64,000 nucleotides of DNA from G963422445 sp963422445. Its GTDB lineage: Bacteria; Pseudomonadota; Alphaproteobacteria; Thalassobaculales; Thalassobaculaceae. The DNA is taken from the NCBI GenBank assembly GCA_963422445.2, contig OY729512.2, positions 3,782,001 through 3,846,000 on the forward strand, given 5' to 3'. How positions within the stretch are numbered: position 1 is the first letter of the stretch; the number at the start of each line of letters is the position of its first letter. Both the position numbers and the translations under genes were made by a program. This document shows positions 9,800-19,680 of this stretch, in pieces. A model generated the notes under the pieces. That model ran no database searches. It had not been told where the DNA came from and saw only the letters and a list, made by a program, of their open reading frames with translations.

Positions 9800-10642
9800 A
9801 TGCCGGGCGTGGCGGCAATTTCGGTTGAGCCGATTGTTGATTCCCACTGCCATCTCGATTTTGACGTTTTTTCGGATGACCTTGACGAGGTCGTGCGCCG
9901 GGCCCGGTCGGCTGGTGTCTGCCGAATGCTCACGATCGGCACCAGGCAGAGCAGCTTTTGCAAGGTTCTCGAAATCGCCGAGCGATTCGAGGATGTGTAT
10001 TGCAGCGTTGGCGTTCATCCGCATCAGGCGGAGCAGGAAGGGCTTACGGAGCCGGACTGGCTGGTCGAACAGGCGCAGCATCCCAAAGTCGTCGGGATTG
10101 GCGAATCCGGGCTCGACTACCATTATCAGCATGCATCGGTCGATGCTCAGAAACAGAATTTTCAGGCCCATATCCGCGCTGCAATTGCAACGGGACTTCC
10201 GCTGATCGTTCACAGCCGGGACGCCGATGCCGACATGGCCGACATGTTGGAGAACGCAAGTGCCCGGGATGGGGCGTTCAATGGTGTGTTGCATTGTTTC
10301 ACGGGAGGACCGGATCTCGCACGGCGGGCAGTCGCTATCGGGTTTTATGTTTCACTCGCCGGCATGATCACGTTCAAGAACGCCAAGGATCTGCGTGAAA
10401 CTGTCGCGGATGTGCCGGTTGAGCGATTGTTGACCGAGACTGATTCACCTTATCTGGCTCCGGTTCCCATGCGCGGCAAACGGAACGAACCTTCTTTCGT
10501 CCGTTATACCCATGCCGAACTCGCGGCGCTTAGAGGTCTGGATAACGAGACATTCGCGAGATTATCGACCAGCAATTTCTTGCGTTTGTTTTCCAGGATC
10601 GGTCGGCCGGCCGGATTTGACGAGCCTGTCGAAACACCATGA
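9800..10642 (+). CDS. tatD: TatD-family metal-dependent DNase
   Basis: Metal-dependent hydrolase of the TatD/YcfH type (3'-5' exonuclease or DNA-repair role in characterised members). Metal ligands are visible in order: DSHCHLDF (HxH), GIGESGLDYHY (Glu), VHSRDAD, LHCFTGG and ETDSPYLAP (Asp). About 280 aa, the normal size. A GTG at 9794 overlapping the metG stop is an alternative start. It is followed with an ATGA overlap by the phosphodiesterase, giving the conserved metG-tatD-MBL gene order. Confidence 0.93.
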   Translation: MPGVAAISVEPIVDSHCHLDFDVFSDDLDEVVRRARSAGVCRMLTIGTRQSSFCKVLEIAERFEDVYCSVGVHPHQAEQEGLTEPDWLVEQAQHPKVVGIGESGLDYHYQHASVDAQKQNFQAHIRAAIATGLPLIVHSRDADADMADMLENASARDGAFNGVLHCFTGGPDLARRAVAIGFYVSLAGMITFKNAKDLRETVADVPVERLLTETDSPYLAPVPMRGKRNEPSFVRYTHAELAALRGLDNETFARLSTSNFLRLFSRIGRPAGFDEPVETP

Positions 10643-11412
10643 AAATTACCGTGCTTGGTTGTGGCTCTTCGGTCGGGGTTCCGGTTCTCGGCAATCACTG
10701 GGGCCGCTGCGATTCCGACAATCCCCGCAACCGCCGGCGGCGTTGTTCCATTCTTGTTGAAAAAGGCGGCTTCAGTTTGCTCATCGACGCTTCGCCGGAC
10801 CTTCGCGAACAACTCCTTGATGCCGAGGTCACGCGCGTCGACGCGGTGCTGTTCACTCACGGTCACGCCGATCATACCCATGGTGTTGATGATCTGCGTC
10901 CAATGTTCTGGCAAATGCGGCGACCGATCGACGTATATGGCGACCGGAAGACGCTGGATGTGCTCGAATCACGTTTCGACTACCTGTTCAGGAAGGCCGA
11001 TACCAGTCCGCCCTATTTTCATCCGCCTCTCATTGCACACGAGATTGCCCTCGACCGGTTTATGCTCGGCGGCATCGCGATCGTTCCGATCTTGCAGGAT
11101 CATGGTGCGAGCGGCAAAAGCCTCGGCTTCATTTTCGATGACATTTTAGCCTATTCCACCGATGTGGCCCATATGAATGCCAGCGACCTCGCACGGCTTT
11201 CCGGTATCCGCATCTGGATCGTCGATTGTTTGCGGATCGAGGAGTCGCGGGCACATTCGCATCTTGCGCGCACGCTTTCCTGGATCAACACGGTTCGGCC
11301 GAAGCGCGCATATCTGACACATATGGCGACCGATATCGACTATGATGCCGTCAGCTCGGATACCCCCGCGGGTGTCGAACCGGCTTATGACGGGCTCGTC
11401 CTCGAAGTCTGA
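10639..11412 (+). CDS. MBL-fold phosphodiesterase, PhnP-like
   Basis: Metallo-beta-lactamase-fold hydrolase. The zinc motif HGHADH is at about residues 74-79; the upstream GCGSSVGVP and CSILVE blocks and the later TDVAHM and YLTHM blocks match the PhnP / phosphoribosyl cyclic phosphodiesterase group. No phn genes are nearby, so the physiological substrate is not known here; this ORF is regularly linked to metG and tatD in alphaproteobacteria. The ATG overlaps the tatD stop. Confidence 0.85.
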   Translation: MKITVLGCGSSVGVPVLGNHWGRCDSDNPRNRRRRCSILVEKGGFSLLIDASPDLREQLLDAEVTRVDAVLFTHGHADHTHGVDDLRPMFWQMRRPIDVYGDRKTLDVLESRFDYLFRKADTSPPYFHPPLIAHEIALDRFMLGGIAIVPILQDHGASGKSLGFIFDDILAYSTDVAHMNASDLARLSGIRIWIVDCLRIEESRAHSHLARTLSWINTVRPKRAYLTHMATDIDYDAVSSDTPAGVEPAYDGLVLEV

Positions 11413-11500
11413 GTACGGAGCCCGCTGCAGTAGTCCGGGTTGGCATCAAGGACGGAAAGTGGGTTTGAGCAGGGGTGCTCAAGGCCCCGAATTTCGGCAG

Positions 11501-12928
11501 TCAACTTTGCGGTGTCGGGTCGTCATCCGTGCTTCTGCCCGGCAATCCCGTCGTGATGCCGGATAGCAGGTTGCCGAGTTGCGTCCGGATCAACCAGAGG
11601 CAGAGCAGGGACGGCAGGACCATGGCTGTCGTGATCACGAAGAAAATGCCCCAGTCTCCCTCGAGAAAATCGACCAGTGCGCCGGAAGAGGCGGCGAACA
11701 GTGTGCGGCCGGCAGTACCGATCGACGCCAAGAGCGCATACTGCGTCGCGGTATAGGTTCGATCCACCAGCATCGATATGAAGGCAACGAAGGTAACGGT
11801 CGCAAAGGCGCTCGTCAGGTCGTCCATGACCACCGCGACTGCGAACATCGCTTCAGATGGCCCGGCCCAGGCGAGAGCCGCGAACAGAAGATTGGTCATG
11901 GCCATGGCGATGCCCGAAATGAACATGGCTCGAACCAGGCCGATCCGGATCGCGAACAGACCACCGAGCAGGGTGAACGACACTGTGGTGATCCATCCGA
12001 TACCCTTGGAATAGAGAGCGATATCGGTCTTGGAAAAGCCGATCTCCTTATAGAAAATCAGGGACATGCGTCCGAGGAATGCCTCGCCAATCTTGAACAG
12101 AAACAGAAAGCCGAGAATAGCCAGTGCTATGGCGATGCCGTTGCGACGGAAAAAGCTGAAGAGAGGATTGACTACGGTACCCGCAAGCCAGGCAGCAGCA
12201 CAGCCGGAGCTGCCAGCAAGATCGAGCGCTGCCGCAAGTCGGCGGTCATCGCGGGCCTGGGTGTTGATACGGTCTGATGGAGTCTGTGGCTCCGGCACGA
12301 ACATGAGACCGATATTGCAGAAAATCACCAGGACCCCGAGCACCAGAAAGGTGGCTTGCCAGTAATCAGTGACGCCGGACGCCTCGAATGTGGCCGCAAC
12401 CTCAAGTGCGGCTGCACCGCCAAGCTTGTAACCTGTCCACCAGCCGACAACCGCAACGGCAGCGCCCGCGGCCATGGCTCCACTTTCTGCAGTGCCGATT
12501 TGCTCAATCCGGAGAGCGTCGATCGTGATGTCCTGGGTTGCCGATGCGACGGCAATGGCGAGGCCGATGCCCACGACGAGGGCAAGATCATCAGCCGGTT
12601 CGACAACACTCCAGAGGATGAGGCTCAAGAGGATGGCCATCTGGGCCGTGACGATCCAGGCACGACGATGCCCGAGGCGTGCGGTGAGCCACGGTACCCG
12701 GATCCGATCAATCAATGGCGCCCAGAGAAAATTGAAGGCGTAAACGCCGAAAATGAGGCCGGCCCAGCCAATGGTGGTTCGGCTGAGACCGTCTTCCTTA
12801 AGCCAGAGACTGAGGGCGCTGCCGATCAGAACCCAAGGAAATCCGCTGATGATTCCAAGCAGGAGAATCCGTGCCATCCGTCGTTCGAGATAGATGTCGA
12901 GGGACACACGGAAATTCTGCACGACCAT
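11501..12928 (-). CDS. AmpG-like major facilitator permease
   Basis: A 475-aa integral membrane protein with about 12 hydrophobic segments. The N-terminal block (ILLLGIISGFPWVLIGSALSLWLKEDGLSRTTIGW) and the TQDITIDALRIE motif are typical of the AmpG muropeptide-permease branch of MFS proteins. AmpG imports anhydro-muropeptides for cell-wall recycling, which would fit the peptidoglycan genes upstream, but non-AmpG members of this branch exist. It is convergent with the phosphodiesterase and divergent from argC. Confidence 0.82.
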   Translation of the reverse strand: MVVQNFRVSLDIYLERRMARILLLGIISGFPWVLIGSALSLWLKEDGLSRTTIGWAGLIFGVYAFNFLWAPLIDRIRVPWLTARLGHRRAWIVTAQMAILLSLILWSVVEPADDLALVVGIGLAIAVASATQDITIDALRIEQIGTAESGAMAAGAAVAVVGWWTGYKLGGAAALEVAATFEASGVTDYWQATFLVLGVLVIFCNIGLMFVPEPQTPSDRINTQARDDRRLAAALDLAGSSGCAAAWLAGTVVNPLFSFFRRNGIAIALAILGFLFLFKIGEAFLGRMSLIFYKEIGFSKTDIALYSKGIGWITTVSFTLLGGLFAIRIGLVRAMFISGIAMAMTNLLFAALAWAGPSEAMFAVAVVMDDLTSAFATVTFVAFISMLVDRTYTATQYALLASIGTAGRTLFAASSGALVDFLEGDWGIFFVITTAMVLPSLLCLWLIRTQLGNLLSGITTGLPGRSTDDDPTPQS

Positions 12929-13300
12929 ATTTTCCTTATCTCAGATCCTGCCCGAAACCCGGCACTGGCAATGTATTCAGGATCAGACAATGGTATCGGG
13001 TCGACGGATTTGCGCCAAATTCCACGGATCCTGGAAAAACATGATATTGTTTCCCATAATGTATATTATGCGATAATATGTCATGATAGCCACGAAAACC
13101 GTAACTGCAAGGTGGACGAGCTGGTCCCGGTCCTGGAATTCAGTCGACCATGTACTCTGATCGACAGATCCCCGTACCGACAGCGAATCGAATCCGAAGC
13201 CGGCGGGTTTGGTATTCGGCGAATCCGATTGACGATTGCGACAAGGAAGCGTAACGAGCCCTCGCATTGCCAATTCAGATTATCCAGACGGATTCGACCC
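12929..13300. promoter_or_regulatory. divergent intergenic region with AT-rich segment
   Basis: 372 bases between the AmpG-like gene and argC. No gene is seen. An AT-rich island at about 13041-13085 stands out in the GC-rich context. It contains an inverted repeat CATAAT-4-ATTATG (13055-13070), a plausible promoter or operator for one or both divergent genes. This is a composition-based guess only. Confidence 0.3.
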
Positions 13301-14254
13301 ATGACGGCGCGCATATTCATCGATGGTGAAACTGGCACTACCGGATTGCAGATTCGTGAACGTCTGAACGGCAGATCCGATGTTCAACTGCTCGGTCTTT
13401 CCGATTTCGAGCGCAAGGATCCGGACGCCCGGCGTCGCGTCCTGAATACCTGCGATCTGGCAATTCTGTGCCTGCCTGATGATGCGGCCCGAGATGCCGT
13501 CGGTCTGATCGAGAGCAACGAGACACGGGTCATCGATGCCTCGACGGCCCATCGTACGGCTCCAGGATGGACTTACGGCTTTCCGGAAATGGCAACAGAC
13601 CAGACGGAGGCGATCCGCGCATCCATACGGGTTGCCAACCCCGGCTGCTATCCGACCGCTGCGATCGCTCTTGTCCGGCCGTTGGTCGAGGCCGGGCTCG
13701 TGCCACGAGATTTTCCTGTCACGATCAACGCTGTCTCGGGATATTCCGGTGGCGGCAAAGCGCTGATCGCGCGGTTCGAGAGTGAGAATGACGAACTCGA
13801 GCCGGCATTCTATGCTTATGGCTTAGGCCTTACGCATAAACATCTGCCGGAACTGCATCGATACAGCCTGCTCGACCGGGCGCCGCTGTTCGTGCCGTCT
13901 GTCGGACGCTTCTACAAGGGCATGCTGGTTCAGATTCCACTGCAACTCTGGGCTCTTCCGGGCTCTCCCGGCGCGGGTGACGTCCATGCCGCACTTGCAG
14001 ACTGGTACGTGGCGGAAGACGGTTTTGTCAGTGTCGCCCCCCGCTCTCCGGTCGATCCGGCAATGACGCTGAATCCGGAAGCGCTCAATGGAACGAATGA
14101 AATGCACCTTCAGGTGTTCTCAAACGAGGCAACCGGACAATGTTTACTGGCAGCCGTCCTCGATAATCTCGGCAAGGGAGCATCGGGCGCCGCAGTGCAG
14201 TCAATGAACCTCATGCTCGACCTTGACCCGCGCGCCGGTCTCGAAACGCACTGA
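13301..14254 (+). CDS. argC: N-acetyl-gamma-glutamyl-phosphate reductase, type 2
   Basis: NADPH-dependent reduction of N-acetylglutamyl phosphate in arginine synthesis. The start MTARIFIDGETGTTGLQI shows the type 2 nucleotide-binding loop. The catalytic Cys is in VANPGCYPTAAIAL; SGYSGGGK and GLTHKHLPE are also family blocks. 317 aa is normal for the short type 2 enzyme, and the protein ends just before the tRNA gene. No other arg genes are adjacent. Confidence 0.94.
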   Translation: MTARIFIDGETGTTGLQIRERLNGRSDVQLLGLSDFERKDPDARRRVLNTCDLAILCLPDDAARDAVGLIESNETRVIDASTAHRTAPGWTYGFPEMATDQTEAIRASIRVANPGCYPTAAIALVRPLVEAGLVPRDFPVTINAVSGYSGGGKALIARFESENDELEPAFYAYGLGLTHKHLPELHRYSLLDRAPLFVPSVGRFYKGMLVQIPLQLWALPGSPGAGDVHAALADWYVAEDGFVSVAPRSPVDPAMTLNPEALNGTNEMHLQVFSNEATGQCLLAAVLDNLGKGASGAAVQSMNLMLDLDPRAGLETH

Positions 14255-14366
14255 CCTTTTCGACCAGCCAGACATCATGACGGTTTCGAGCTGGCGAATC
14301 ATGAACAGACGGCTGGCAGACTTTCGCAAGGGTGCGCAAAATGATAGAAATACAAATTGGTGCAAT

Positions 14367-14456
14367 GGATGGGTGACCGAGTGGTTGAAGGTACCGGTCT
14401 TGAAAACCGGCAGGCTGAAATATGTCTCGTGGGTTCGAATCCCACCCCATCCGCCA
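14367..14456 (+). tRNA. tRNA-Ser (anticodon UGA)
   Basis: A 90-nt gene. The acceptor stem GGATGGG pairs with CCCATCC and a genomic CCA is present at 14454-14456. The anticodon stem CCGGT/ACCGG encloses loop CTTGAAA with anticodon TGA at 14401-14403. A long variable arm and the T-loop GTTCGAATC follow, as expected for a class II serine tRNA. It lies between argC and the cupin gene. Confidence 0.97.
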
Positions 14457-14567
14457 ATTTTGCAGCAGTCCCGCAACGCGGAGACTTCAACGGCTCCGCA
14501 GGCCGCGAGGAAATCGGCTGGCGTCTGGCAAGGGATGACCGCCGAGGATTAATTCGGGAGACTTCAC

Positions 14568-15128
14568 ATGTCCAGTTATACGCTCACCACCTTTGTTTCC
14601 GATATGAAGTCGATCACCGCGACAACTCCAGAGGACATCGTCAAAGAGGTCATGCCGCTGGCCAGACGTCTCGTCGCCGAAGCCGACTGGAGTAACCCGT
14701 CGTTCCGCGATTACGATCCGGATCAAGGCTTTGGAGTCTCAATTCTGAACGTCGAAGATGACGATACGCTTCTTGTCGAAGCGGTCTGCTGGATGCCGGG
14801 CGGCGGCGTTGCGCCGCACGACCATCAGACTTGGGGTGTTGTCGTCGGTATCGAGGGCGAAGAGATCAATGGCAACTGGCAGCGTCACGACGACGGCACG
14901 CGATCGGAGTTCGCGGATATCTCGATAGCAGAAGAAGTCACGGTTGGTCCCGGTGACGTTTGCGTGTTCATGCCCGACGATATTCACAGCGTGCGCAATC
15001 CGGGCAACAAGACCAGCCTGTCGCTGCATGTCTATGGTCACAATCTGGCAACCCGCGACCGTTCAGAATTCGAACCTCTGACAAAGATCCGGCGTCCCTG
15101 CCCTCAACGCGTGCGCAAGACCGCATAA
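14568..15128 (+). CDS. cysteine dioxygenase-type cupin
   Basis: A 186-aa single-domain cupin of the cysteine dioxygenase / 3-mercaptopropionate dioxygenase family, which oxidises thiols to sulfinates with Fe(II). Iron-ligand histidines are seen in APHDHQTWGVV and LHVYGHNL; the MPDDIHSVRN block is also typical. Substrate (cysteine or mercaptopropionate) cannot be decided from sequence by eye. It is monocistronic; an IS lies about 380 bases downstream. Confidence 0.82.
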   Translation: MSSYTLTTFVSDMKSITATTPEDIVKEVMPLARRLVAEADWSNPSFRDYDPDQGFGVSILNVEDDDTLLVEAVCWMPGGGVAPHDHQTWGVVVGIEGEEINGNWQRHDDGTRSEFADISIAEEVTVGPGDVCVFMPDDIHSVRNPGNKTSLSLHVYGHNLATRDRSEFEPLTKIRRPCPQRVRKTA

Positions 15129-15510
15129 CAGGCTCTCCCTGACGTTCCACCCCGCGCTCGCGCCTGTTTCGACGGCTGCGATGGTTGCTGAAATCATGCT
15201 CACGAGAGTGATGGAACGATAATTCCGTCACGACAATGCGCTTGGGTTCAGCGCACGAAGATCGCTGTTTCGGGTTTTCCCCGGCTTGTTGCCATGTTTG
15301 ACCTGTACATCCCTACACTTGTGTTCAAACTTCAGAAAAATGGGATAGTCAAATGACGATTGCAGCGCAAAGGTGGCGCCTGTCGCACCACAGCGACAGC
15401 CGGTCAGTGCAAATGCGATTACCGGCTTGAGTAGAGGTGGCAGAATCGTGCTCCTCGCAAGTATTGTCATTATCTTTGGCATGTTTCTTTCCCATCTCAA
15501 CAGGAAGCTA
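15129..15510. other. gene-poor interval before an IS
   Basis: About 380 bases with no supported gene. A 90-codon minus-strand frame at 15228-15500 has only a TTG start, no clear ribosome-binding site and no recognisable product. Confidence 0.35.
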
Positions 15511-16371
15511 GGGCCCGTTGATCTTTCGTACGACTGAGTTAAGGGATGGCATGAAGGGCCGTTAAAATTGGTTTCGCCAGAAACAACCCATTTAGTGAGC
15601 CATTCATGCCAGGAGCGATGCTATCAGAGAGAGACTGGGATCAGCTTTCGCAGCTGTTGCAGCGTCCCGGACGGGTTTACAACACGCCCGAGCACCGGCG
15701 CACGCTCGAAGGGCTCCTGTATCGCATGCGCACGGGGTGTCCGTGGCGAGACCTTCCGGGCGAGTTCGGCCATTGGAACACGGTGTTTCGCCGCGTCAAC
15801 CTTTGGTCGAGTCAAGGCGTTTGGGCTCGGGTTTTCACAGCCTTATCGTTCGATAGCGACACCGAGTGGTTGTGTATCACGCCCAGCATCGTGCGTGCGC
15901 ATCAACACAGTCACGGGGTACGCGGTCGTACCGAGGAAGCCATCGTGCGCAGTCGCGGCGGTGCCTCCACGAAAATCCCTATCGCCGTCGACAGCTCCGG
16001 CCTGCCAGTGCACTACGAGCTGTCTGGCGGGCCGGTGCACGAGATGATCTGCGCCCGGACACTGCGCGATGGGGCGCCGCGCACGTCATTGCCGACAAAG
16101 GCTACGACAGCAACCCGATACGTGAGTCCATCGAAGCCCAAGGCGCGGTGTCGGTCATCCCTCGGCGAAGCAACCGCGCGATGGGCAAGGATGGCATGGA
16201 CTGGGGCTTGGACAAGGATCGACATCTCGTGGAGAACGCCGTCTCACGAAGCAAGCACTTCCGAGCCATTGCGACCAGCTATGACAAACTCGAACGCAAT
16301 TTCGCGAGCATGCTCGCGCTCGCGTTTGTCCTCTTATGGTTGCCGATGTGACCCGAAAGATCAACAGGCCC
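15511..16371 (+). mobile_element. IS5-family element, IS427 group
   Basis: 861 bp bounded by imperfect inverted repeats GGGCC(C/T)GTTGATCTTTCG. It is flanked on each side by TA within CTAG (15508-15511 and 16371-16374), so the target duplication is TA or CTAG. It contains one broken transposase gene and appears as a single copy in this window. Confidence 0.85.
15606..16351 (+). pseudogene. frameshifted IS427-group transposase
   Basis: The N-terminal half (MPGAMLSERDWDQL..., GCPWRDLPGEFG, first catalytic region IAVDSSG) is in one frame. The C-terminal half (HVIADKGYDSN, PRRSNR, HLVENAVSRSK with the catalytic Glu) is one base back. The switch lies near 16070-16085, with no obvious slippery run. 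It therefore looks like a disabling deletion rather than the programmed shift usual in this group. Confidence 0.75.
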
Positions 16372-16442
16372 TAGTGGATTGATCATTACAAATATATCCA
16401 TTATTGTGTTCTTCTAATTTGCCGATCACGGAGGTCTACAAG

Positions 16443-17469
16443 ATGCGCCCTGGTGTTTCATTCACGCTCACTTCGGGCGACCGGCATCGCCTTGAAACGG
16501 TTGTCTCGGACCCGAAGAGCCCGCAGAAGCACGTCTGGCGGGCACGTATCGTTCTTCTGAGCGACGATGGGCTCGGCACGATGGCCATCATGAGAGAGAC
16601 CGGCAAGGCGAAGAACAGTGTCTGGCGCTGGCAGGACCGCTTCTATGGAAGAGGGTGTGGACGGACTTCTGCGGGACAAGACGCGTCCGCCGGGCAAGAC
16701 GCCTCTGGCTCCTGAGCCGGTGGCGAAGATCGTAGAGTTGACCCACACCCCGTCGCCTCACGCGGCGACCCACTAGACGCTGCGGGCGATGGCGAAGGCT
16801 GTGGAGGTTGCCGCTTCGACGGTCTGGGCGGTCTGGCAGGCGCATGGCTTGATGCCGCACCGCTGGCGGCGGTTCAAGCTTTCGAACGATCCCGCCTTCG
16901 TCGAGACGCTGACCGACATTGTCGGCCTCTCCGTTGCGCCGCCGGCTCACGCGGTCGTGCTGTCGATCGATGACATGTCGCACAGTCAGGCACTTAACCG
17001 CACACAGCCCGGCCTGCCGCTAAAGAAAGGCCGCGGCGCCACCATGACACATGATTCCAGGCGCAACGGCACGACGACGCTGTTCGCCGCCCTGAACGTG
17101 CTCGACGGCACGGTCATCGGCCAGCACGCCAGTCGGCATCGCCACCAGGAGTTCCTGAAATTCCGCAACCGCATCGAGCGCACGATACCCGCCAGCGTCC
17201 CGGTCCATGCCATCCTCGACAACTACGCTACTCACAAGCACAAGGACGTCCAGGTCTGGCTCGCACGCCATCCGCGCTGGACCTTCCACTTTACCCCCAC
17301 CTCGAGCGCGTGGCTGAACGTGGTCGAAGGCTTCTTCGCCAAGCTGACACGACGCCGTCTCAAATACGGCGTCTTCCGCTCCGTACGCGAACTCCAGGAC
17401 GCCATCCGCCGCTTCATCGACGAACACAACACCACCGAAGCCAAGCCCTTCGTCTATTATTTGGCGTAA
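16443..17469 (+). pseudogene. decayed IS630-family transposase
   Basis: An IS630-type transposase split by two lesions. An extra base near 16644 shifts frame after RWQDRF, and TAG at 16774-16776 replaces the Trp expected after ATH. The remainder (RTQPGLPLKKGRGATMTHD, HAILDNYATHKH, TSSAWLNVVEGFF) is the conserved catalytic half. The usual E in the DEKSQ-like first acidic block is altered (SIDDMSHSQ). Inverted repeats could not be recognised. Confidence 0.8.
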
Positions 17470-17557
17470 ACCATGCGACAAGCAATCAATCCCTGTCCGT
17501 CAACTCCGCCACTCGTAAACCGTGCACAATGGCAAGGCACGAGTGCACAGATGGGAA

Positions 17558-19075
17558 TTATGATTGCCGCATCTTGATATATACCCACTTGATTATCGGT
17601 AGCAAAATCAGAAGCAGCGCCACAACGGTGATCGGGCCGGCAATCGGCCGGGTGAAGAAAATACTGAAATCACCGTCGGAAAGTAATAGTGATTGCCGAA
17701 GTTTTGGCTCGGCGATCGGCCCCAGCACGATTGCAAGCACAGCCGGTGCCAAAGGATAGTCGAGGATCCGCAGAAGATAGGCCCCGCCCCCGAATAGGAC
17801 CATGATCCAGACATCGAACATGTTCTGGTATGCGGCGAAGATTCCAACCAGCGAAAGCACGAAAATCAACGGCGCCAGGATGCTGAACGGCATCCGCAGC
17901 ATCCACAGAAACACCGGAATGAAGGCGAGATTGACCATCAAGGCAATAATATTCGAGACATAGAACGATCCGATCAACGGCCATACGAAATCCGGCTGTT
18001 CGGAAAACAGTAACGGCCCCGGCTGCAAACCCCAAATCACCATGCCGGCGAGAAGCACGGCCGTCGTCGGCGAACCGGGGATCCCGAGAGTCATCATTGG
18101 TAACATGGCCCCTGTAGACGCCGAATTGTTCGCCGATTCCGGGGCAGCTACGCCATCCACGTCGCCTTTCCCGAAGCGGTCCGGATCGCGCGCAACCATC
18201 TTGGTAACGCCATAGGCCATCAATGACCCCGGAGTTGCCCCCGCCGCGGGCAGGATCCCGACAAAGAACCCCAGAGCGGATCCAATTACCGTGCCCTTCC
18301 ACGCTTTCGGAAAATTCCGGATCTCTGCAAGAATTTTCTTAACGCCGAGGCTTGCTTCGGTCATCGTCACCCCGGACTGGGTCGTGTTTATAGTCCACAG
18401 CATCTCGCCAATACCGTAGACACCGATCGCGAGGACCAGGAAACGGATCCCGTGCGTAAATCCGGTGATATCGAAGAAGATGAGCCGGGGCTCGCCGGAC
18501 ACGATGTCGAAGCCTACGGTCGCCAGAACCAGTCCGAAGCAGATCGAAAAAATCGTTTTCGGGATATCGTCGCCACCGAGCCCGATAAACGTGGCAAAAG
18601 CCAGAAGCATCAACGCAAACACTTCTGGATTGCCAAAATCGAGCGCGATCGATGCCAGTGCTGGAGCGAAGCCGGTGAAAAATACATTGGCAATCGTGCC
18701 ACCCACGAACGACGCGATGGCCGCGACGACCAACGCCTTGTCAGCCTTGCCGGACAACGCTAGCGGGCGGCCATCGAATGTGGTTGCCACGGCCGTTGAT
18801 GCGCCTGGAATTCCAAGGGTGATCGAACTGATCGCTCCGCCATACATGGCGCCGTAGTAAATGGCGGCAAGAAAGATCATCGGCGACGTGGCGCTGCCGG
18901 AGATATCCTGGATCACAAATGTGAACGGCAGCAAGATGGCGACGCCATTGACTGATCCGAGACCGGGCATGGCGCCGACGAACAGGCCGACAAGAACCCC
19001 GAACAGCGCGAGTCCAAGATTGAGAGGCTGGAGCGCCTGGAAAACGCCGTCGATCAATGACGCGACAATGTCCAT
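17558..19075 (-). CDS. tctA: TctA-family large permease of a tripartite tricarboxylate transporter
   Basis: A 505-aa polytopic membrane protein, full length for the family. Diagnostic blocks are LFVGAMPGLGSVNGVAIL, GAMYGGAISSITLGIPG and MMTLGIPGSPTTAVLLAGM. It forms the channel of a solute-binding-protein-dependent secondary transporter with TctB and TctC, driven by an ion gradient. It is last in the minus-strand operon tctC-tctB-tctA. The IS630 remnant lies just beyond its 3' end. Confidence 0.93.
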   Translation of the reverse strand: MDIVASLIDGVFQALQPLNLGLALFGVLVGLFVGAMPGLGSVNGVAILLPFTFVIQDISGSATSPMIFLAAIYYGAMYGGAISSITLGIPGASTAVATTFDGRPLALSGKADKALVVAAIASFVGGTIANVFFTGFAPALASIALDFGNPEVFALMLLAFATFIGLGGDDIPKTIFSICFGLVLATVGFDIVSGEPRLIFFDITGFTHGIRFLVLAIGVYGIGEMLWTINTTQSGVTMTEASLGVKKILAEIRNFPKAWKGTVIGSALGFFVGILPAAGATPGSLMAYGVTKMVARDPDRFGKGDVDGVAAPESANNSASTGAMLPMMTLGIPGSPTTAVLLAGMVIWGLQPGPLLFSEQPDFVWPLIGSFYVSNIIALMVNLAFIPVFLWMLRMPFSILAPLIFVLSLVGIFAAYQNMFDVWIMVLFGGGAYLLRILDYPLAPAVLAIVLGPIAEPKLRQSLLLSDGDFSIFFTRPIAGPITVVALLLILLPIIKWVYIKMRQS

Positions 19076-19090
19076 TTCAAGTCCGTCAGC

Positions 19091-19621
19091 TCAGAGGAAG
19101 AGGTCGTAGAGCGGCAGGAACAGCGGTTCGAGATATCCTTTCGGGAGGACAATCCGCATCGCCACGTCAAAGAAGAAGAAACTGAACACCGGCGTACCGG
19201 TCGCGATGAGCAATGTGAAGGTGATCGAATGTCGTCCAAGAACATGCAGATAGTAGACAAGGAAAACAAACATTGCACCGTAGAAACCGATGATGTGAAT
19301 CAGACCGAGAAAGGCAATCAGTCCACCGCCGACGAGCAGCAGCATCCGCTTGGCGAACCCGTCCAGATACGGTTCTTGTGACCGTGATGGAGGTGATGTC
19401 CGGCGCCACCAGTTGACGACAATCCAGATGCAGCAAAGCAGCATTGCCAACGACAGCCAGAATGGCCAGAAGCCGCTGCCAGGCCCCTCGCCCTCGATCA
19501 TGCCGATGTTGGCGAAGCGTACAGCGTCGGGATCCCATGATGGTCCCTCGCCGCTTTTCCACATCAGACAAATCGAGAGGAGCCCCAGAATTGCGGCCGT
19601 GACAATCTCGGCTCGCCGCAT
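19091..19621 (-). CDS. tctB: TctB-family small permease
   Basis: A 176-aa protein with four hydrophobic segments, matching the small subunit of tripartite tricarboxylate transporters. The block GEGPGSGFWPFWLSLAMLL near residue 50 is typical. Position between tctC and tctA supports the call; sequence conservation in this subunit is low in general. Confidence 0.85.
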   Translation of the reverse strand: MRRAEIVTAAILGLLSICLMWKSGEGPSWDPDAVRFANIGMIEGEGPGSGFWPFWLSLAMLLCCIWIVVNWWRRTSPPSRSQEPYLDGFAKRMLLLVGGGLIAFLGLIHIIGFYGAMFVFLVYYLHVLGRHSITFTLLIATGTPVFSFFFFDVAMRIVLPKGYLEPLFLPLYDLFL

Positions 19622-19680
19622 CTTCTGTTGCTCCCCTCGAAATGCTCGGTATCAATTGATCAGGTAACCGGATCGACCGG

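Noticed and set aside
11465..11485. Hairpin GAGCA...TGCTC between convergent genes as a terminator
   Set aside because: The stem is only five base pairs and no run of T follows; too weak to call.
12356..13300. Upstream extension of argC by over 300 codons
   Set aside because: The extension is antisense to the AmpG-like permease. The conserved ArgC N-terminus begins at ATG 13301.
15228..15500. Possible 90-aa minus-strand gene
   Set aside because: TTG start, no ribosome-binding site, no recognisable domain, and directly beside an IS border.
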